A DNA stretch of 44,186 bases, taken from Desulfobacterales bacterium. GTDB lineage: Bacteria; Desulfobacterota; Desulfobacteria; Desulfobacterales; UBA11574. Below, piece after piece: positions 16,399 to 25,260 of this stretch. The stretch covers positions 1 through 44,186 of the forward strand of contig JAQYVT010000015.1 of assembly GCA_030145345.1 (NCBI GenBank). The letters run 5' to 3'. How positions within the stretch are numbered: the first letter of the stretch is position 1; each line of letters begins with the position of its first letter. The position numbers and the translations under genes were made by a program. Below the pieces are notes generated by a model. It was given only the letters and a program-made list of their open reading frames with translations, ran no database searches and was not told the origin of the DNA.

Positions 16399-17622
16399 TC
16401 ATAAGATCAGACAATCGGCCACCAGCTCCCACAGGTATTTCACCTCAAGATCTTCAAAATCGTATTCTGATTTCACATTATTAAACTGACCGTGGCAACT
16501 GTGGCAGGGAACCACAATCATCTTTGCCCCTGTGGCCCTGATCTGGTCGATCTTTTTTCTGGCATAAAAAACACGCTCATCGTTATACCCGGTTGTAAGG
16601 GTTCCGCCGCCCCCGCCGCAGCAGATTTGGTCCATTCTGTTGGGGTAGAGATCCACCCACATCTCCATACACTGATCCATAATCCATCGCGGCTCCTCAA
16701 AAAAACCGTGACCAAAACACTTTTCGGCCTTTCTGCCGTAATTGCACGGATCATGATAGGCGGCGAGTTCTGTATACTTTGTTCTGTCCAGTTTAATGCG
16801 ACCTTCTTTAATATATTTTATCAGCAGGTCAAAAACCGTGATAAATCCGAACTGATTCAATGCTTCAGGGTAATATTTTTCAAGACCCGACCGGGTCGCA
16901 AGGTAGGCATGGCCTCATTCCGGCCAGAGAAGGTTTTTGACTTGAAGCTTTTCCATCTGCTGCACAATCCGGCCGGCCATGACCTTCATGGCCTCTTCAT
17001 CGCCCGTAAAGTATCCCCATGAGGTTCCTTCCCAGTTTTCAGACGTTACGGTCCAGTCTTCCTGGGCCGCATGAAAAATTTTCCACCAGTGTTTTAAATC
17101 TTCGGTGTGCGTATTGACCAGTTTGTTATGGATGGTGGTTAAAAGATTCGCTCCTTTTTTGTCCACAGGTGCTTTGAATCCTTCAAATCCCGGTTCTTCT
17201 GCCACCTCTTCGGCGACATCCTCGATGATAAAAATAAAGTCTTCCTTGGGCAGGCGAAGATTGTTGCCGGTCTCCAATGCGGCCGCAAGACCTTTATGAA
17301 GAATCCCCGGGACCTTTTCGCGATCTCTTAGGGATCGGATTTTTCTGACCAAATCGGCGATGTCGATCTCCATGGGGCAAACATTTTCGCATTTGCCGCA
17401 CATGGTGCATATCCACGGCCACCGAGCGTCTATCAGTTCCTCAACCAGTCCCAGTGAAACCATCCGGACCAGCATACGGGGATCAAATCCGTCTATTCCG
17501 GAAGCGGGGCAGGAACTGGCACACAGCGCGCACGTAACACAATAATCCTGCAAAAACGGCCAGGATCGGCATCTCCCGTGATCGAGTTGATCCATATCGG
17601 TGATTTCAAATGGTGATGTCAT
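16399..17622 (-). CDS. HdrC-HdrB-like Fe-S oxidoreductase with in-frame UGA (probable selenoprotein)
   Basis: Conventional translation gives two pieces (17622-16915 and 16860-16399), but the frame is shared and open across a single UGA at 16915-16917. Read as Sec the product has 407 residues with U236 in PE-U-GHAYLATRSGLEK. The N-terminus is HdrC-like, with two [4Fe-4S] motifs (C28xxCxxCxxxCP and a second CxxCxxCxxxCP around 72-84). The C-terminus is HdrB/HdrD-like, with C293, CC at 334-335 and CxxC at 373-376, one CCG motif. U236 occupies the last Cys position of the preceding degenerate CCG unit. The paralogue at 32682-34001 has UGA at exactly the same place with similarity continuing after it. 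A hairpin lies 22 nt downstream. It is likely a cytoplasmic electron-transfer subunit working with the HdrA and MvhD-like proteins upstream. Confidence 0.85.
16884..16897 (-). promoter_or_regulatory. Candidate bacterial SECIS hairpin for the UGA at 16915
   Basis: On the minus strand GACCC-GGTC-GGGTC forms a perfect 5-bp stem whose apical loop begins 22 nt after the UGA. The loop GGUC is the same as that of the well-known E. coli fdhF element. Bacterial SECIS elements need a stem-loop 16-37 nt downstream with a G at the start of the loop, and this fits. Confidence 0.65.
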
Positions 17623-17708
17623 ATGACGACCTCATTTAACGTTATACCCTCATCCGGACCTGTTTCCTCTATTCCCTTTGATGGTTTGGACGACGCCGGA
17701 TTTTCCGG

Positions 17709-19328
17709 CTATTGATTCTTCTTAAGCCGACTGGGGCCGAGTTCTATGATATTGGCTTCAAAGCGGCTTACCATCTCTGCAAATTCCGTTCCCATATTGG
17801 AGGCAAGGGTTTGTACGGCAAGTCGTTCTTTTTCAAATCCGATTTGCAAAAACATATCGGTTATCTGCGCTACGGTTTGCTTTGCAAAAGTATTGCCCTG
17901 TTCTGAATGACAGTTCCCCTCATGGCATGTCAAGACCATAACACCGTCCGCATTCCTTTTAAAGGCCGCAAAGATATGATTGAAAGAAATACTGCCCGAG
18001 CAGGGCACTTCGATCACTTTAAGTCCCGGTGGTAGTTTATGACCCATGCACAGCGACAGTTCACCGGCCTGGACCGCCGAGCGGCTGCAGCAGAAGGCCA
18101 CCAAAAAGGGGGTAAAGGCAGCGTCTTCTCGGGGGGTATCCCCTGTGGTCATCTGTTTTGAAATTGACGCCGGCTCAAGGTCTTTTATATGAATAGCACC
18201 CCTCGGACATTGGGCGGCACATATGCCGCATCTTTCGCAGGCATGGGGTTCAACGACCACTCGTGTATTTAGCGTTATCGCCCGGTAGGGACAGCGGCGA
18301 TAGCAGGTCAGGCACCGTATGCACTGACCTTTGTCGATTTCCGCCCTGTTTTCCGGTACAGCCGCCAGGCCGGCCATAAGTAAAGCTGATGCAAGTGCAG
18401 CATTTCCGGCATCGACGATCTGGTCGTCACGCGCCTGGATAATCCTTGATGGGCCGGCGGTCATGATCCCTTTTCTGTTGGTAAATACAGTAAACCGATG
18501 AACATTATCCGCCTGTATGAATCCGTCAGGATCTGTATCGACCCCAAGTATTCTTGAAAGATCGGCAGCATAGTTAGACGGGACAACCGTTTCATCAACA
18601 ACGGTAATATCCGGTGTTAATCTGAATTTTTTGGAGGTTATTTCGTCGATAAATTCAATTTGAATGCTGCCGTCGCTTTCAGAATGAATTTCAGGGCGGG
18701 TGTCCGTGAACTTGATATAGACGACGCCTGCTTTTTTTGTTTCTCTGTGCAGGGCTTCCAAACCGTTTCCGGCCACCTTGAGATTGTTTGTCAGAATATA
18801 TGTCTTAAGGTTAAAATCTGATTGGAGCCTGAGGGCGGATTGCATAATTTCTTCTGCAATGACGGGATTGCTTTCTTGAAAAATCCCATTTAGGAAAGCC
18901 ACTTTTTTTACTTCTGGAAAAATGCCTGGGTCACGAGATGCATCGAGCAGCAATTCCGTCATCCGGAAGAGAGGGATGACATTGGAAGATGCTTTCAACC
19001 CGTATTGTGAAAAATTGGATTTCCGCTGATCTTCTTCAGCAATGATAACGCCGGCAACCCTTCGCGCAATCTCTTGGTTGTTCTGAGCTGCCAAAATCCT
19101 GAAATTTCCGGCCGAGCCACGGCATGAAACCAGTCTTGTGTCTGTCAGGATTTCGACTGATCCGGAATCGACCGATAAAGAGAAATGGAGCGTTTTATCC
19201 GGAGTTGCAATCACAAGATCTTTGCCCGCGGCCAGAAGATTTTCAGCAATACAATGGGCGCACGGTCCGTTTCCGAAAATTAATGTCTTATTGTTCAAAG
19301 GCGCCACCTTTTTAATGATGGTTTTCAA
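17709..19328 (-). CDS. QmoB/HdrA-related protein fused to ferredoxin and MvhD domains
   Basis: This 539-residue protein starts at a TTG (19326-19328), six bases after the HdrA gene stop; the start is uncertain and a GTG seven codons on is an alternative. Residues 1-320 look like a divergent flavoprotein-type domain (TLIFGNGPCAHCIAENLLAAG; FTVFTNRKGIMTAG). Then two [4Fe-4S] motifs follow, CIRCLTCYRRCPYRAI and CERCGICAAQCPRGAI. The last 140 residues are an MvhD/FlpD-like [2Fe-2S] module (FCCSRSAVQAGE, EVPCSGSISFNHI, CHEGNCHSEQG). The order matches QmoB, which links Hdr-like complexes to electron donors. It probably passes electrons between HdrA (19335-20579) and the HdrC-B fusion (16399-17622) in the cytoplasm. 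Confidence 0.85.
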   Translation of the reverse strand: MKTIIKKVAPLNNKTLIFGNGPCAHCIAENLLAAGKDLVIATPDKTLHFSLSVDSGSVEILTDTRLVSCRGSAGNFRILAAQNNQEIARRVAGVIIAEEDQRKSNFSQYGLKASSNVIPLFRMTELLLDASRDPGIFPEVKKVAFLNGIFQESNPVIAEEIMQSALRLQSDFNLKTYILTNNLKVAGNGLEALHRETKKAGVVYIKFTDTRPEIHSESDGSIQIEFIDEITSKKFRLTPDITVVDETVVPSNYAADLSRILGVDTDPDGFIQADNVHRFTVFTNRKGIMTAGPSRIIQARDDQIVDAGNAALASALLMAGLAAVPENRAEIDKGQCIRCLTCYRRCPYRAITLNTRVVVEPHACERCGICAAQCPRGAIHIKDLEPASISKQMTTGDTPREDAAFTPFLVAFCCSRSAVQAGELSLCMGHKLPPGLKVIEVPCSGSISFNHIFAAFKRNADGVMVLTCHEGNCHSEQGNTFAKQTVAQITDMFLQIGFEKERLAVQTLASNMGTEFAEMVSRFEANIIELGPSRLKKNQ

Positions 19329-19334
19329 ACCACT

Positions 19335-20579
19335 TCAGAAGCCATTCGGTTTGAGGTATTTCGCAATATCCCATGCCGCACGACCGGCACCGGCCATGGT
19401 TTCAGGGATGTTCATCGGCCCTTCGACGGTGCCGGCTGTAAAAACCCCGTTTTCAAAATCCGATGCTTCTTCGGTACCGGCTGACACAAATCCGGAATCA
19501 GCCAGTTTGAGATCGAGCATTCCCGCTAGTTCTCGGCTGTCTTTACACGGGGTAATTCCGATGGAAAGCACCAGCAGGTCGAAAATTTCCTCTAAGGTTT
19601 CGTGGGTACTGTTGTCTAAAAAGTTTATCTTCAGCTTTTGACTGTCCGTCTCGTAAATGTCGCCGGGAATCGCGCGTATCATCCGCACCGCTTCCTGAAC
19701 GTCTTTATAGAATTGTTCGAAGTCCTTTCCAAAAGTCTGGACATCGATATAGAAAAAAGAGATGTCAATGTCAGGCTGCCTTTCTTTGATCAGTCTTGCC
19801 ATGCGCAGCGCCGAACCGCAGCATACCTTCGAGCACCATAGATGATTCAGCTTGGAATCTCTGGAGCCGACACACTGGATAAAGGCGATTCGCTCGGGAG
19901 GTTTATTATCGCTCGGCGTTTTTACGCGTGCCGTCTGTTTTAGCATTCTTTCCAGGTCGAGCGTTGAAAGGACATTTTTAAAAAGACCATACCCGTATGG
20001 CTTGTCCACGGGACTAAACGGCTGGAATCCGGTGGCAACCAGGACGGCGTCTGCTTGGCTCACATATTTAGAATCTTTTTCATCCAGATTGATGGCCTTT
20101 TCCGGACATTCATCCCGGCAGATATGGCAAGATGTATCTTTGAGATAGAGACATTTTTCTGGGTTGATCCCATAAAAGGGGATATTGTTTTTTGAAAATC
20201 CGTTTAAAATCGCGCCGTCCGAAGGGCATCTGTCTGAACAAATAGCGCATTGATTGCACTTCTGGGAATCTATATACTGGGGTTTTTGGTGAATGTTTAC
20301 GGTGAATCGACCGTTTTTGGATATTTTTTGTACCTGACTGCCGATCAAAATCTTTATGTTTGGATGCGAAACCGCGTTTTTCAGTTTTTCTTCCACCATG
20401 CATGCGCCGCACTTTACGCAGGTATTCCGGGTTGCTTTACAGGCATACCCGATGGCATGCCCTCCCAGAAAGTCCGATTTTTCAACCAGTTCAACATGGA
20501 TACCTAAATTGGCGAGTTCAACCGATGCACAAAGACCGGCTACTCCGCCACCGATAATCAGAACATTTTTATCCGTCAT
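19335..20579 (-). CDS. HdrA/QmoA-like flavoprotein
   Basis: This 414-residue FAD protein opens with the dinucleotide-binding motif VLIIGGGVAGLCASVELA and the following FLGGHAIGYACKATRNTCVKCGAC. It then has two ferredoxin-like motifs (CNQCAICSDRCPSDGAI; CHICRDECPEKAI), an IAFIQCVGSRDSKLNHLWCSKVCCGSALR block typical of HdrA, and a C-terminal FAD segment (VFTAGTVEGPMNIPETMAGAG). Length matches the short QmoA type rather than full methanogen HdrA (about 650). It may bifurcate or simply relay electrons within the soluble complex with the two downstream proteins. ATG follows AAAGGGAGAGTC. Upstream is a 367-base region, so transcription probably begins there. Confidence 0.9.
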   Translation of the reverse strand: MTDKNVLIIGGGVAGLCASVELANLGIHVELVEKSDFLGGHAIGYACKATRNTCVKCGACMVEEKLKNAVSHPNIKILIGSQVQKISKNGRFTVNIHQKPQYIDSQKCNQCAICSDRCPSDGAILNGFSKNNIPFYGINPEKCLYLKDTSCHICRDECPEKAINLDEKDSKYVSQADAVLVATGFQPFSPVDKPYGYGLFKNVLSTLDLERMLKQTARVKTPSDNKPPERIAFIQCVGSRDSKLNHLWCSKVCCGSALRMARLIKERQPDIDISFFYIDVQTFGKDFEQFYKDVQEAVRMIRAIPGDIYETDSQKLKINFLDNSTHETLEEIFDLLVLSIGITPCKDSRELAGMLDLKLADSGFVSAGTEEASDFENGVFTAGTVEGPMNIPETMAGAGRAAWDIAKYLKPNGF

Positions 20580-20946
20580 TTCAGAATGACTCTCCCTTTA
20601 AAAATGTAAAAGCATCGCAATTTAAAAGCAAAAAAAAATTCACAAAGCAAGAACAAAAGACCGATTTGTCCAACATATCATGGGACCCCTTTTATACCCC
20701 AGTACGATAAGGTAGATATAATCTTTGGAAACAATCCGGTGATAGGGTTCCGGGTTTTTTCAAAAAGATATTACTAAATTTCAAAAGCCGGGAAACAAAC
20801 GAAGAGATCGATCAAAGGCATGTTCGATTTTCCAGGCTCCCCAAACCTTCCCAACAAAATCGGGTCCTGGATTAGGGGTTGTTTTGTCCGGTCGCCATCC
20901 AGAAGGGGTTGCCACTCCGCCATGCTTATAAAACAATGGGTGCTTT
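20580..20946. other. Intergenic region between HdrA-like and sensor kinase genes
   Basis: These 367 bases have no credible ORF. They should contain the promoter of the 20579-16399 Hdr operon and the end of the kinase operon, but I see no convincing -35/-10 pair, no sigma-54 site and no strong terminator. A short direct repeat of AGGGGTTG occurs near 20874 and 20904. Confidence 0.4.
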
Positions 20947-22422
20947 TTATGACGTCATAAAAGGCATATAAACAACAAACGTACTTCCATGGTCGGGTTT
21001 GCTTTCAACTTGGATCATTCCATCATGGGCTTCGACGATACTTTTAACAATGGATAATCCCAAGCCGGTGCCGATAATGTATCGCGTTTTGTCATTTTTT
21101 ACGCGATAGAATCGGTCGAAAATTCGGTCCAAATCCTCCGCTGCGATTCCGAACCCGGTATCGCTGATACGGATGCACAGGTGGTGTTTTCCCGGACGAG
21201 CGGATACGGATATCTTCCCTTTTCCAGGTGTATAGTTAATCGCATTGGTAATCAGATTGGAAAGCACCTCTTCCATGTTTTGCTTGTTTGCAAGTACCGG
21301 TGATAAATCCGGCAACGGTTCCAGTTTGAGTTGAATCCCTTTTGCGTGTGCTTTGGGTTGATGAAAATCAACCTGGTCTTTTAACACTTCGCTCATATCA
21401 CATTCGGTTCTTTCTAAGGCTATCAATCCGGCCTCTCTCGAGGCCATATTCAAAAGCTCCGAAGAAAGGGAAACGAGTCCGTTAATTTTCTCTGAAGCCC
21501 TGCTCAGAATTTCACCCTGCTTTGGTGTAATGTCACCGGCCAGTCCATCCTGAACAACTTTCATCTGGGCCATGACAGAATTCAGGGGACTTCGGATCTC
21601 GTGCGCCACCATGGAAACAAAATCAGACTGGCGCTGATTGATTTCCTTTAAGTAGGTGATATCGCTCAAGACGGTAATGGTTCCCAAATTTCGACCGATC
21701 CGGTCTCTGAAAGGACGACATCGAGCAACGTAGGTGGCTGTTGTATCTTCTCCACTTTTTTCCATCTTCAATTCTTCGGTGAGTTCGGTGATTTCAGTTT
21801 CAGATATGGAAAGGGAATGTTCAACCATTTGTTGAAGTGGTTCTTGTTGAACAAGCTCTGTAAACGGACGGCCAATGATATCATCTCCTTTAAAGCCCAT
21901 TGTTTTCATAAAAGCCGGATTGGCCAGCACCAGTTTTTTTTCAGCATCCGTAACCATGACACCGTTGGCGATAAGATCAATGAGAACGCGAATTCTGGAT
22001 TTTTCGTTGGCGATGTCTTTGAGAGCGCCGGTATGTTCGATGGCTTTGGACACCACCACCCTGAGCTGGTCCGGAGAAAATGGCTTTGGAATAAAATCAA
22101 AGGCGCCTTTTTTCATGGCTTCAATAGAATTTTCGATCGTGGCATAACCGGTGATGACAATAATCGAGGTGTCCGGATGGAGTGCTTTAACATGTGACAA
22201 AACATCGAAACCCGATAAGCCCGGCATCATCAGGTCCAGGAGGATTACATCAAAATGCGCTTTTTCAATCATTTTCAACCCCAGCTCTCCGTTTTCAGCC
22301 AAGATCGCTTCATAACCATCCTGGGTTAATACTTCATGGCATCCATTTCGAATGACCTTTTCATCATCGACCACCAGGATTTTGGGCTTAAATATAATGT
22401 CAGTGGATTGTTTTTCCGTCAT
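20947..22422 (-). CDS. Hybrid sensor: receiver-PAS-histidine kinase
   Basis: This 491-residue cytoplasmic protein has no membrane segment. Residues 12-130 form a receiver with the phospho-acceptor Asp in DVILLDLMMPGLSGFD and the Lys in FIPKPFSPDQL. A PAS domain follows (about 145-260; GVMVTDAEKKLVLANPAFMKTMGF). Next is a HisKA dimerisation domain with FVSMVAHEIRSPLNSV (His near 275), then the HATPase region with NLITNAINYTPGKG, RISDTGFGIAAEDLDRIFDRFYR and GTGLGLSIV. It lies 28 bases after another PAS kinase. A receiver at the N-terminus suggests it sits downstream in a phosphorelay, possibly fed by the kinase at 22450-23961. Output unknown. Confidence 0.92.
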   Translation of the reverse strand: MTEKQSTDIIFKPKILVVDDEKVIRNGCHEVLTQDGYEAILAENGELGLKMIEKAHFDVILLDLMMPGLSGFDVLSHVKALHPDTSIIVITGYATIENSIEAMKKGAFDFIPKPFSPDQLRVVVSKAIEHTGALKDIANEKSRIRVLIDLIANGVMVTDAEKKLVLANPAFMKTMGFKGDDIIGRPFTELVQQEPLQQMVEHSLSISETEITELTEELKMEKSGEDTTATYVARCRPFRDRIGRNLGTITVLSDITYLKEINQRQSDFVSMVAHEIRSPLNSVMAQMKVVQDGLAGDITPKQGEILSRASEKINGLVSLSSELLNMASREAGLIALERTECDMSEVLKDQVDFHQPKAHAKGIQLKLEPLPDLSPVLANKQNMEEVLSNLITNAINYTPGKGKISVSARPGKHHLCIRISDTGFGIAAEDLDRIFDRFYRVKNDKTRYIIGTGLGLSIVKSIVEAHDGMIQVESKPDHGSTFVVYMPFMTS

Positions 22423-22449
22423 GATTTTGACCGCCTTTCCTTATTTGTG

Positions 22450-23961
22450 CTATAAAACCGAGGTGTTTTCATCCGGTGTATAAAGTGGAAGTTCGATCAA
22501 AGAAGTTGTTCCCCTGGGACTCGTTTCCTTGATTGAAATACGGCCGCCATTTTCTTTTACAATTCCATAAGAGGTACTCAGGCCAAGCCCGGTGCCCTTT
22601 TCCGGTCCTTTTGTTGTAAAAAACGGATCAAATACTTTTGATAAATTTTCTTCAGGGATACCACATCCAGTATCCGACACCTCGATGTATACTTTTTTAT
22701 AAGGTTTATTCCGGTATGTCCGAAATGTTAAGGTTCCCTTTCTATCCATGGCGTCGATGGCATTCATTGTCAAATTTATGATGACCTGAATGAGTTGATT
22801 TTTATCCGCACGAATCAACATCATATCACCAGACATTTTTTTCACGAGGTTAATATTCAGAAACCGTTTTTGACCCCGGATAAGGGTCAAGCTTTCCTCT
22901 ATTAGTGAATTGATCTGAAACGTTTCTTTGGTCGGACTCGTCTGCCGGCTATACACCAGAAGGTCTTTCACAATATCTTTACATCGCTCGGTATCATTGA
23001 TGACAGACTTTAAATGTTTTCGAAGCGGGTCCGCTTTGTCGAGCCGTTCAAGCGCCAGGTTTGCATACAGAAGAATCCCGGTCAGGGGGTTATTGATTTC
23101 ATGGGCCACTCCTGCCGCCAATTGACCCAGAGATGCCATTTTTTCTGACCGGTTGATTTGGATTAATACCTCCTTTAGTTTCTTATCTTTAGCTATTTTT
23201 TCTCTAAGATCATAAAAAGTCCCCGTGGTAGCGACTTCTTCTTCACCATCATATATAATGGCGCCCGTCATTTCAACGGGGATCGTTTCACCCTTTGCGT
23301 TAACGACATTAACCTGCGTGGCGGATAACCTCCCCTTTCCGCCATAAATATCGCTCCGCATTTTTCTCATGATTTTCTTTGCTTTTCCAAATGAGTAAAA
23401 GTCTTCCGCATTTTTTGTACGAATGGCTTCTTCCATAGAATAACCGAATAGATCTTCCGCGGCCTGATTCATTAACAAAATAGTTCCTTGTCTATCTGCA
23501 GAGACAATTGCATTGGGGGAGCATTGAATGATATTATCCAGAAACTGCCTGATACGGATTGACTTTTTCTCCAACGTGATCACCCGTTTGAGATTTTGCA
23601 CGCTCTCCATTATAAATTTGACATCACCATTTTCGTCCAGGATCGGAGAAAACATCCGTTCGACCCATAGTTCCTCGTTTCCATCAAATTCCGTTCGTCT
23701 GAGTGTGGACTGCGATTTCTTTTCGGCGATCACCTTGGAAAAAGGACAGATTGCCTGAGAACAAGGTTTTTCAGTATCATAAAAAACCTGGTGACATGTT
23801 TTGCCGACAATCTTTTCTAAATCGGTTCTTTTTTTTTCCAGAAAGGCTCGATTCGCAGAGATAATGACTTTGTCTGGTGTAAGAATCAGGGAAGGAAAAG
23901 GTAGGGAATTGAAAACCTTTATTCTCCAGTCAAATTCTTCGGTGACCGTAATATATTTCAT
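22450..23961 (-). CDS. PAS-domain histidine kinase (NtrB-like)
   Basis: This 503-residue soluble kinase has an N-terminal PAS-like region (SLPFPSLILTPDKVIISANRAFLEKK) with Cys residues CHQVFYDTEKPCSQAIC that could bind a cofactor or metal. A second PAS follows near residue 135 (IIQCSPNAIVSADRQGTILLMNQAAEDLFGYS). Then come HisKA with LGQLAAGVAHEINNPLTG (His near 290) and HATPase motifs NLTMNAIDAMDRKG, DTGCGIPEENLSKVFDPFFTTK and GTGLGLSTSYGIV. The N-terminal Cys cluster resembles redox- or heme-sensing PAS kinases of sulfate reducers. It is the third gene of a minus-strand set that begins with two ACT-like proteins, which may supply the metabolite signal. Confidence 0.9.
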   Translation of the reverse strand: MKYITVTEEFDWRIKVFNSLPFPSLILTPDKVIISANRAFLEKKRTDLEKIVGKTCHQVFYDTEKPCSQAICPFSKVIAEKKSQSTLRRTEFDGNEELWVERMFSPILDENGDVKFIMESVQNLKRVITLEKKSIRIRQFLDNIIQCSPNAIVSADRQGTILLMNQAAEDLFGYSMEEAIRTKNAEDFYSFGKAKKIMRKMRSDIYGGKGRLSATQVNVVNAKGETIPVEMTGAIIYDGEEEVATTGTFYDLREKIAKDKKLKEVLIQINRSEKMASLGQLAAGVAHEINNPLTGILLYANLALERLDKADPLRKHLKSVINDTERCKDIVKDLLVYSRQTSPTKETFQINSLIEESLTLIRGQKRFLNINLVKKMSGDMMLIRADKNQLIQVIINLTMNAIDAMDRKGTLTFRTYRNKPYKKVYIEVSDTGCGIPEENLSKVFDPFFTTKGPEKGTGLGLSTSYGIVKENGGRISIKETSPRGTTSLIELPLYTPDENTSVL

Positions 23962-24125
23962 ATTCGTGAGCTGATGCCGATATTTGAACGTCTCGGAATT
24001 TTATAACTGTTTAAAAAGATATCACTTTATTGAGGCTTCCTGTTTCTGCCTCACATATGTCGAGATGGATTTGATCCATAACCCACTTTTCCAAAACCAA
24101 TGACGCCATCGTTCCACTATTCCAA

Positions 24126-24142
24126 TTGGGGCGAAGCCCCAA
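24126..24142. other. Stable GC-rich hairpin after the ACT-like gene
   Basis: TTGGGGC-GAA-GCCCCAA is a perfect 7-bp inverted repeat that starts 3 bases after the stop of the minus-strand gene 24146-24649. On that strand the loop reads as a UUCG-type cap. No T-run follows, so it is not a classical terminator; mRNA end protection or partial attenuation is possible. Confidence 0.45.
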
Positions 24143-24145
24143 CTT

Positions 24146-24649
24146 TTAAGGTTGTGGGACCTCAAATGCTTCGGCCAATAAAGGTCTGGCCGCCAGCAGC
24201 TTTTTTTCAGACAGCACAATATAAACGGCGGCTCCGGAGCATGCAGCGACAAGGATCGGGATGCCCTGGTCGTCCAAAGCCTTAAAAGCTGAATAAGCGA
24301 TCCCGTATCTGTCCCCGAAATGAGGCCCCTGAAAGCTTATGAGTTCCACTGGAGAGGTTAGATGGAAATATTTTTCAGCTTCCAGATCGATCCGGTTGTC
24401 AATATGAGATAATACGCTGTCGGCCCAAAACTTCTCGAGTAAAATATACAATCGTAATTTCTGATGCGTCGAATACTTGGCCAAAATCAGATGAAAACCG
24501 ATATCAGGATCTGCCAATTCCATAAGCCAAAGACCCCATTGGCCCATTTTCCCCGGTGTAATTTCAATATTCATCAAAGACAAATCGGTAACCTCTTTAA
24601 AACCGTATGTTTTAGGCTTAGGTTCCCAATAAACGGCAATCGTCTCCAC
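24146..24649 (-). CDS. ACT-domain-like protein, putative small-molecule sensor
   Basis: This 167-residue protein is not firmly recognised. The C-terminal half (FQGPHFGDRYGIAYSAFKALDDQGIPILVAACSGAAVYIVLSE, here described in part) follows the beta-alpha-beta-beta-alpha-beta pattern of aspartokinase-type ACT domains. The N-terminal half (KPKTYGFKEVTDLSLMNIEI) may be a second degenerate copy. A similar but distinct ACT-like protein is encoded 54 bases upstream. Both precede two PAS kinases in the same direction, so the pair may bind an amino acid or related effector and modulate the kinases; this is inference. The ATG is preceded by AAGGAAAAAGC. Confidence 0.6.
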   Translation of the reverse strand: METIAVYWEPKPKTYGFKEVTDLSLMNIEITPGKMGQWGLWLMELADPDIGFHLILAKYSTHQKLRLYILLEKFWADSVLSHIDNRIDLEAEKYFHLTSPVELISFQGPHFGDRYGIAYSAFKALDDQGIPILVAACSGAAVYIVLSEKKLLAARPLLAEAFEVPQP

Positions 24650-24703
24650 TGCTTTTTCCTTAAATTATTATTTTGGCGTCTTAGCGTCTTTGTGACTGAA
24701 CGG

Positions 24704-25237
24704 TTACCTTTTCTTTTGTATCACGTGAATTTCCGGTCTAAACGGTGCATGATTCGGTGGCAGGTTCATATATTCCAGTAAAATTGAAACAGCGTTGTCC
24801 AATTGTGAATAATCCGTGATAAATGTCAGGGACGATATAGATGAGGCCATACCGTATAACGGCAGGTGTTGCTTGCCTAAGAGATAAAAGGACAGACCCA
24901 GCAGTTTCAGGTTCGAATGATGCGGAAATATGCACAAAGTGCCAACACCTGGAATGAATTCCAGTTTTTCTTTCAGTTTAGGTTCCCCTCCAACAACTTT
25001 TTTTATCCGATGGATATCTTCAGCCGCCACACAGCATGATCCTATAATTTTTTCTCCCATACCGCTGGTCAAAATAAAGGGAATATTTATCTGATTTTGA
25101 GCCAGAAGTTGAAAAAAAAGAGCTCCGGAATCCTGTGGAAAGAAACGATTCAAAAGATTTACCTGAACCAATTCCGTGCTGAGTTTGATGCCATTGATCC
25201 GTATTTTTTTGTCGATGCTTTCCCGGGTATGGTTCAT
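24704..25237 (-). CDS. ACT-domain-like protein, putative small-molecule sensor
   Basis: This 177-residue protein has aspartokinase-type ACT features. An N-terminal repeat has LSTELVQVNLLNRF and PFILTSGMGEKIIGSCCVAAED. The second has FIPGVGTLCIFPHHSNLKLLGLSFYLLG and ISSLTFITDYSQLDNAVSILLEYMNLP, the latter reading like the effector loop of ACT regulatory domains. It has no catalytic domain. It is the first gene of the unit that runs to the two kinases. Its promoter region carries a MITE-like insertion 23 bases upstream of the start, which may have altered its expression. The ribosome binding site is weak (AATTTATT before ATG), so the start is less certain. Confidence 0.6.
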   Translation of the reverse strand: MNHTRESIDKKIRINGIKLSTELVQVNLLNRFFPQDSGALFFQLLAQNQINIPFILTSGMGEKIIGSCCVAAEDIHRIKKVVGGEPKLKEKLEFIPGVGTLCIFPHHSNLKLLGLSFYLLGKQHLPLYGMASSISSLTFITDYSQLDNAVSILLEYMNLPPNHAPFRPEIHVIQKKR

Positions 25238-25260
25238 AATAAATTTACGTTAGAATTTAG

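Noticed and set aside
16860-16914. Interpretation of the Hdr fragments as two separate genes (hdrC, then hdrB starting at TTG)
   Set aside because: The sequence between the UGA and the proposed start is in frame, conserved with the paralogue and has no Shine-Dalgarno before the TTG.
16492-17022. 176-residue plus-strand ORF spanning the UGA region of the HdrC-B fusion
   Set aside because: It is antisense to a frame with dense Fe-S motifs on both sides; it could mislead a gene caller into splitting the Sec gene.
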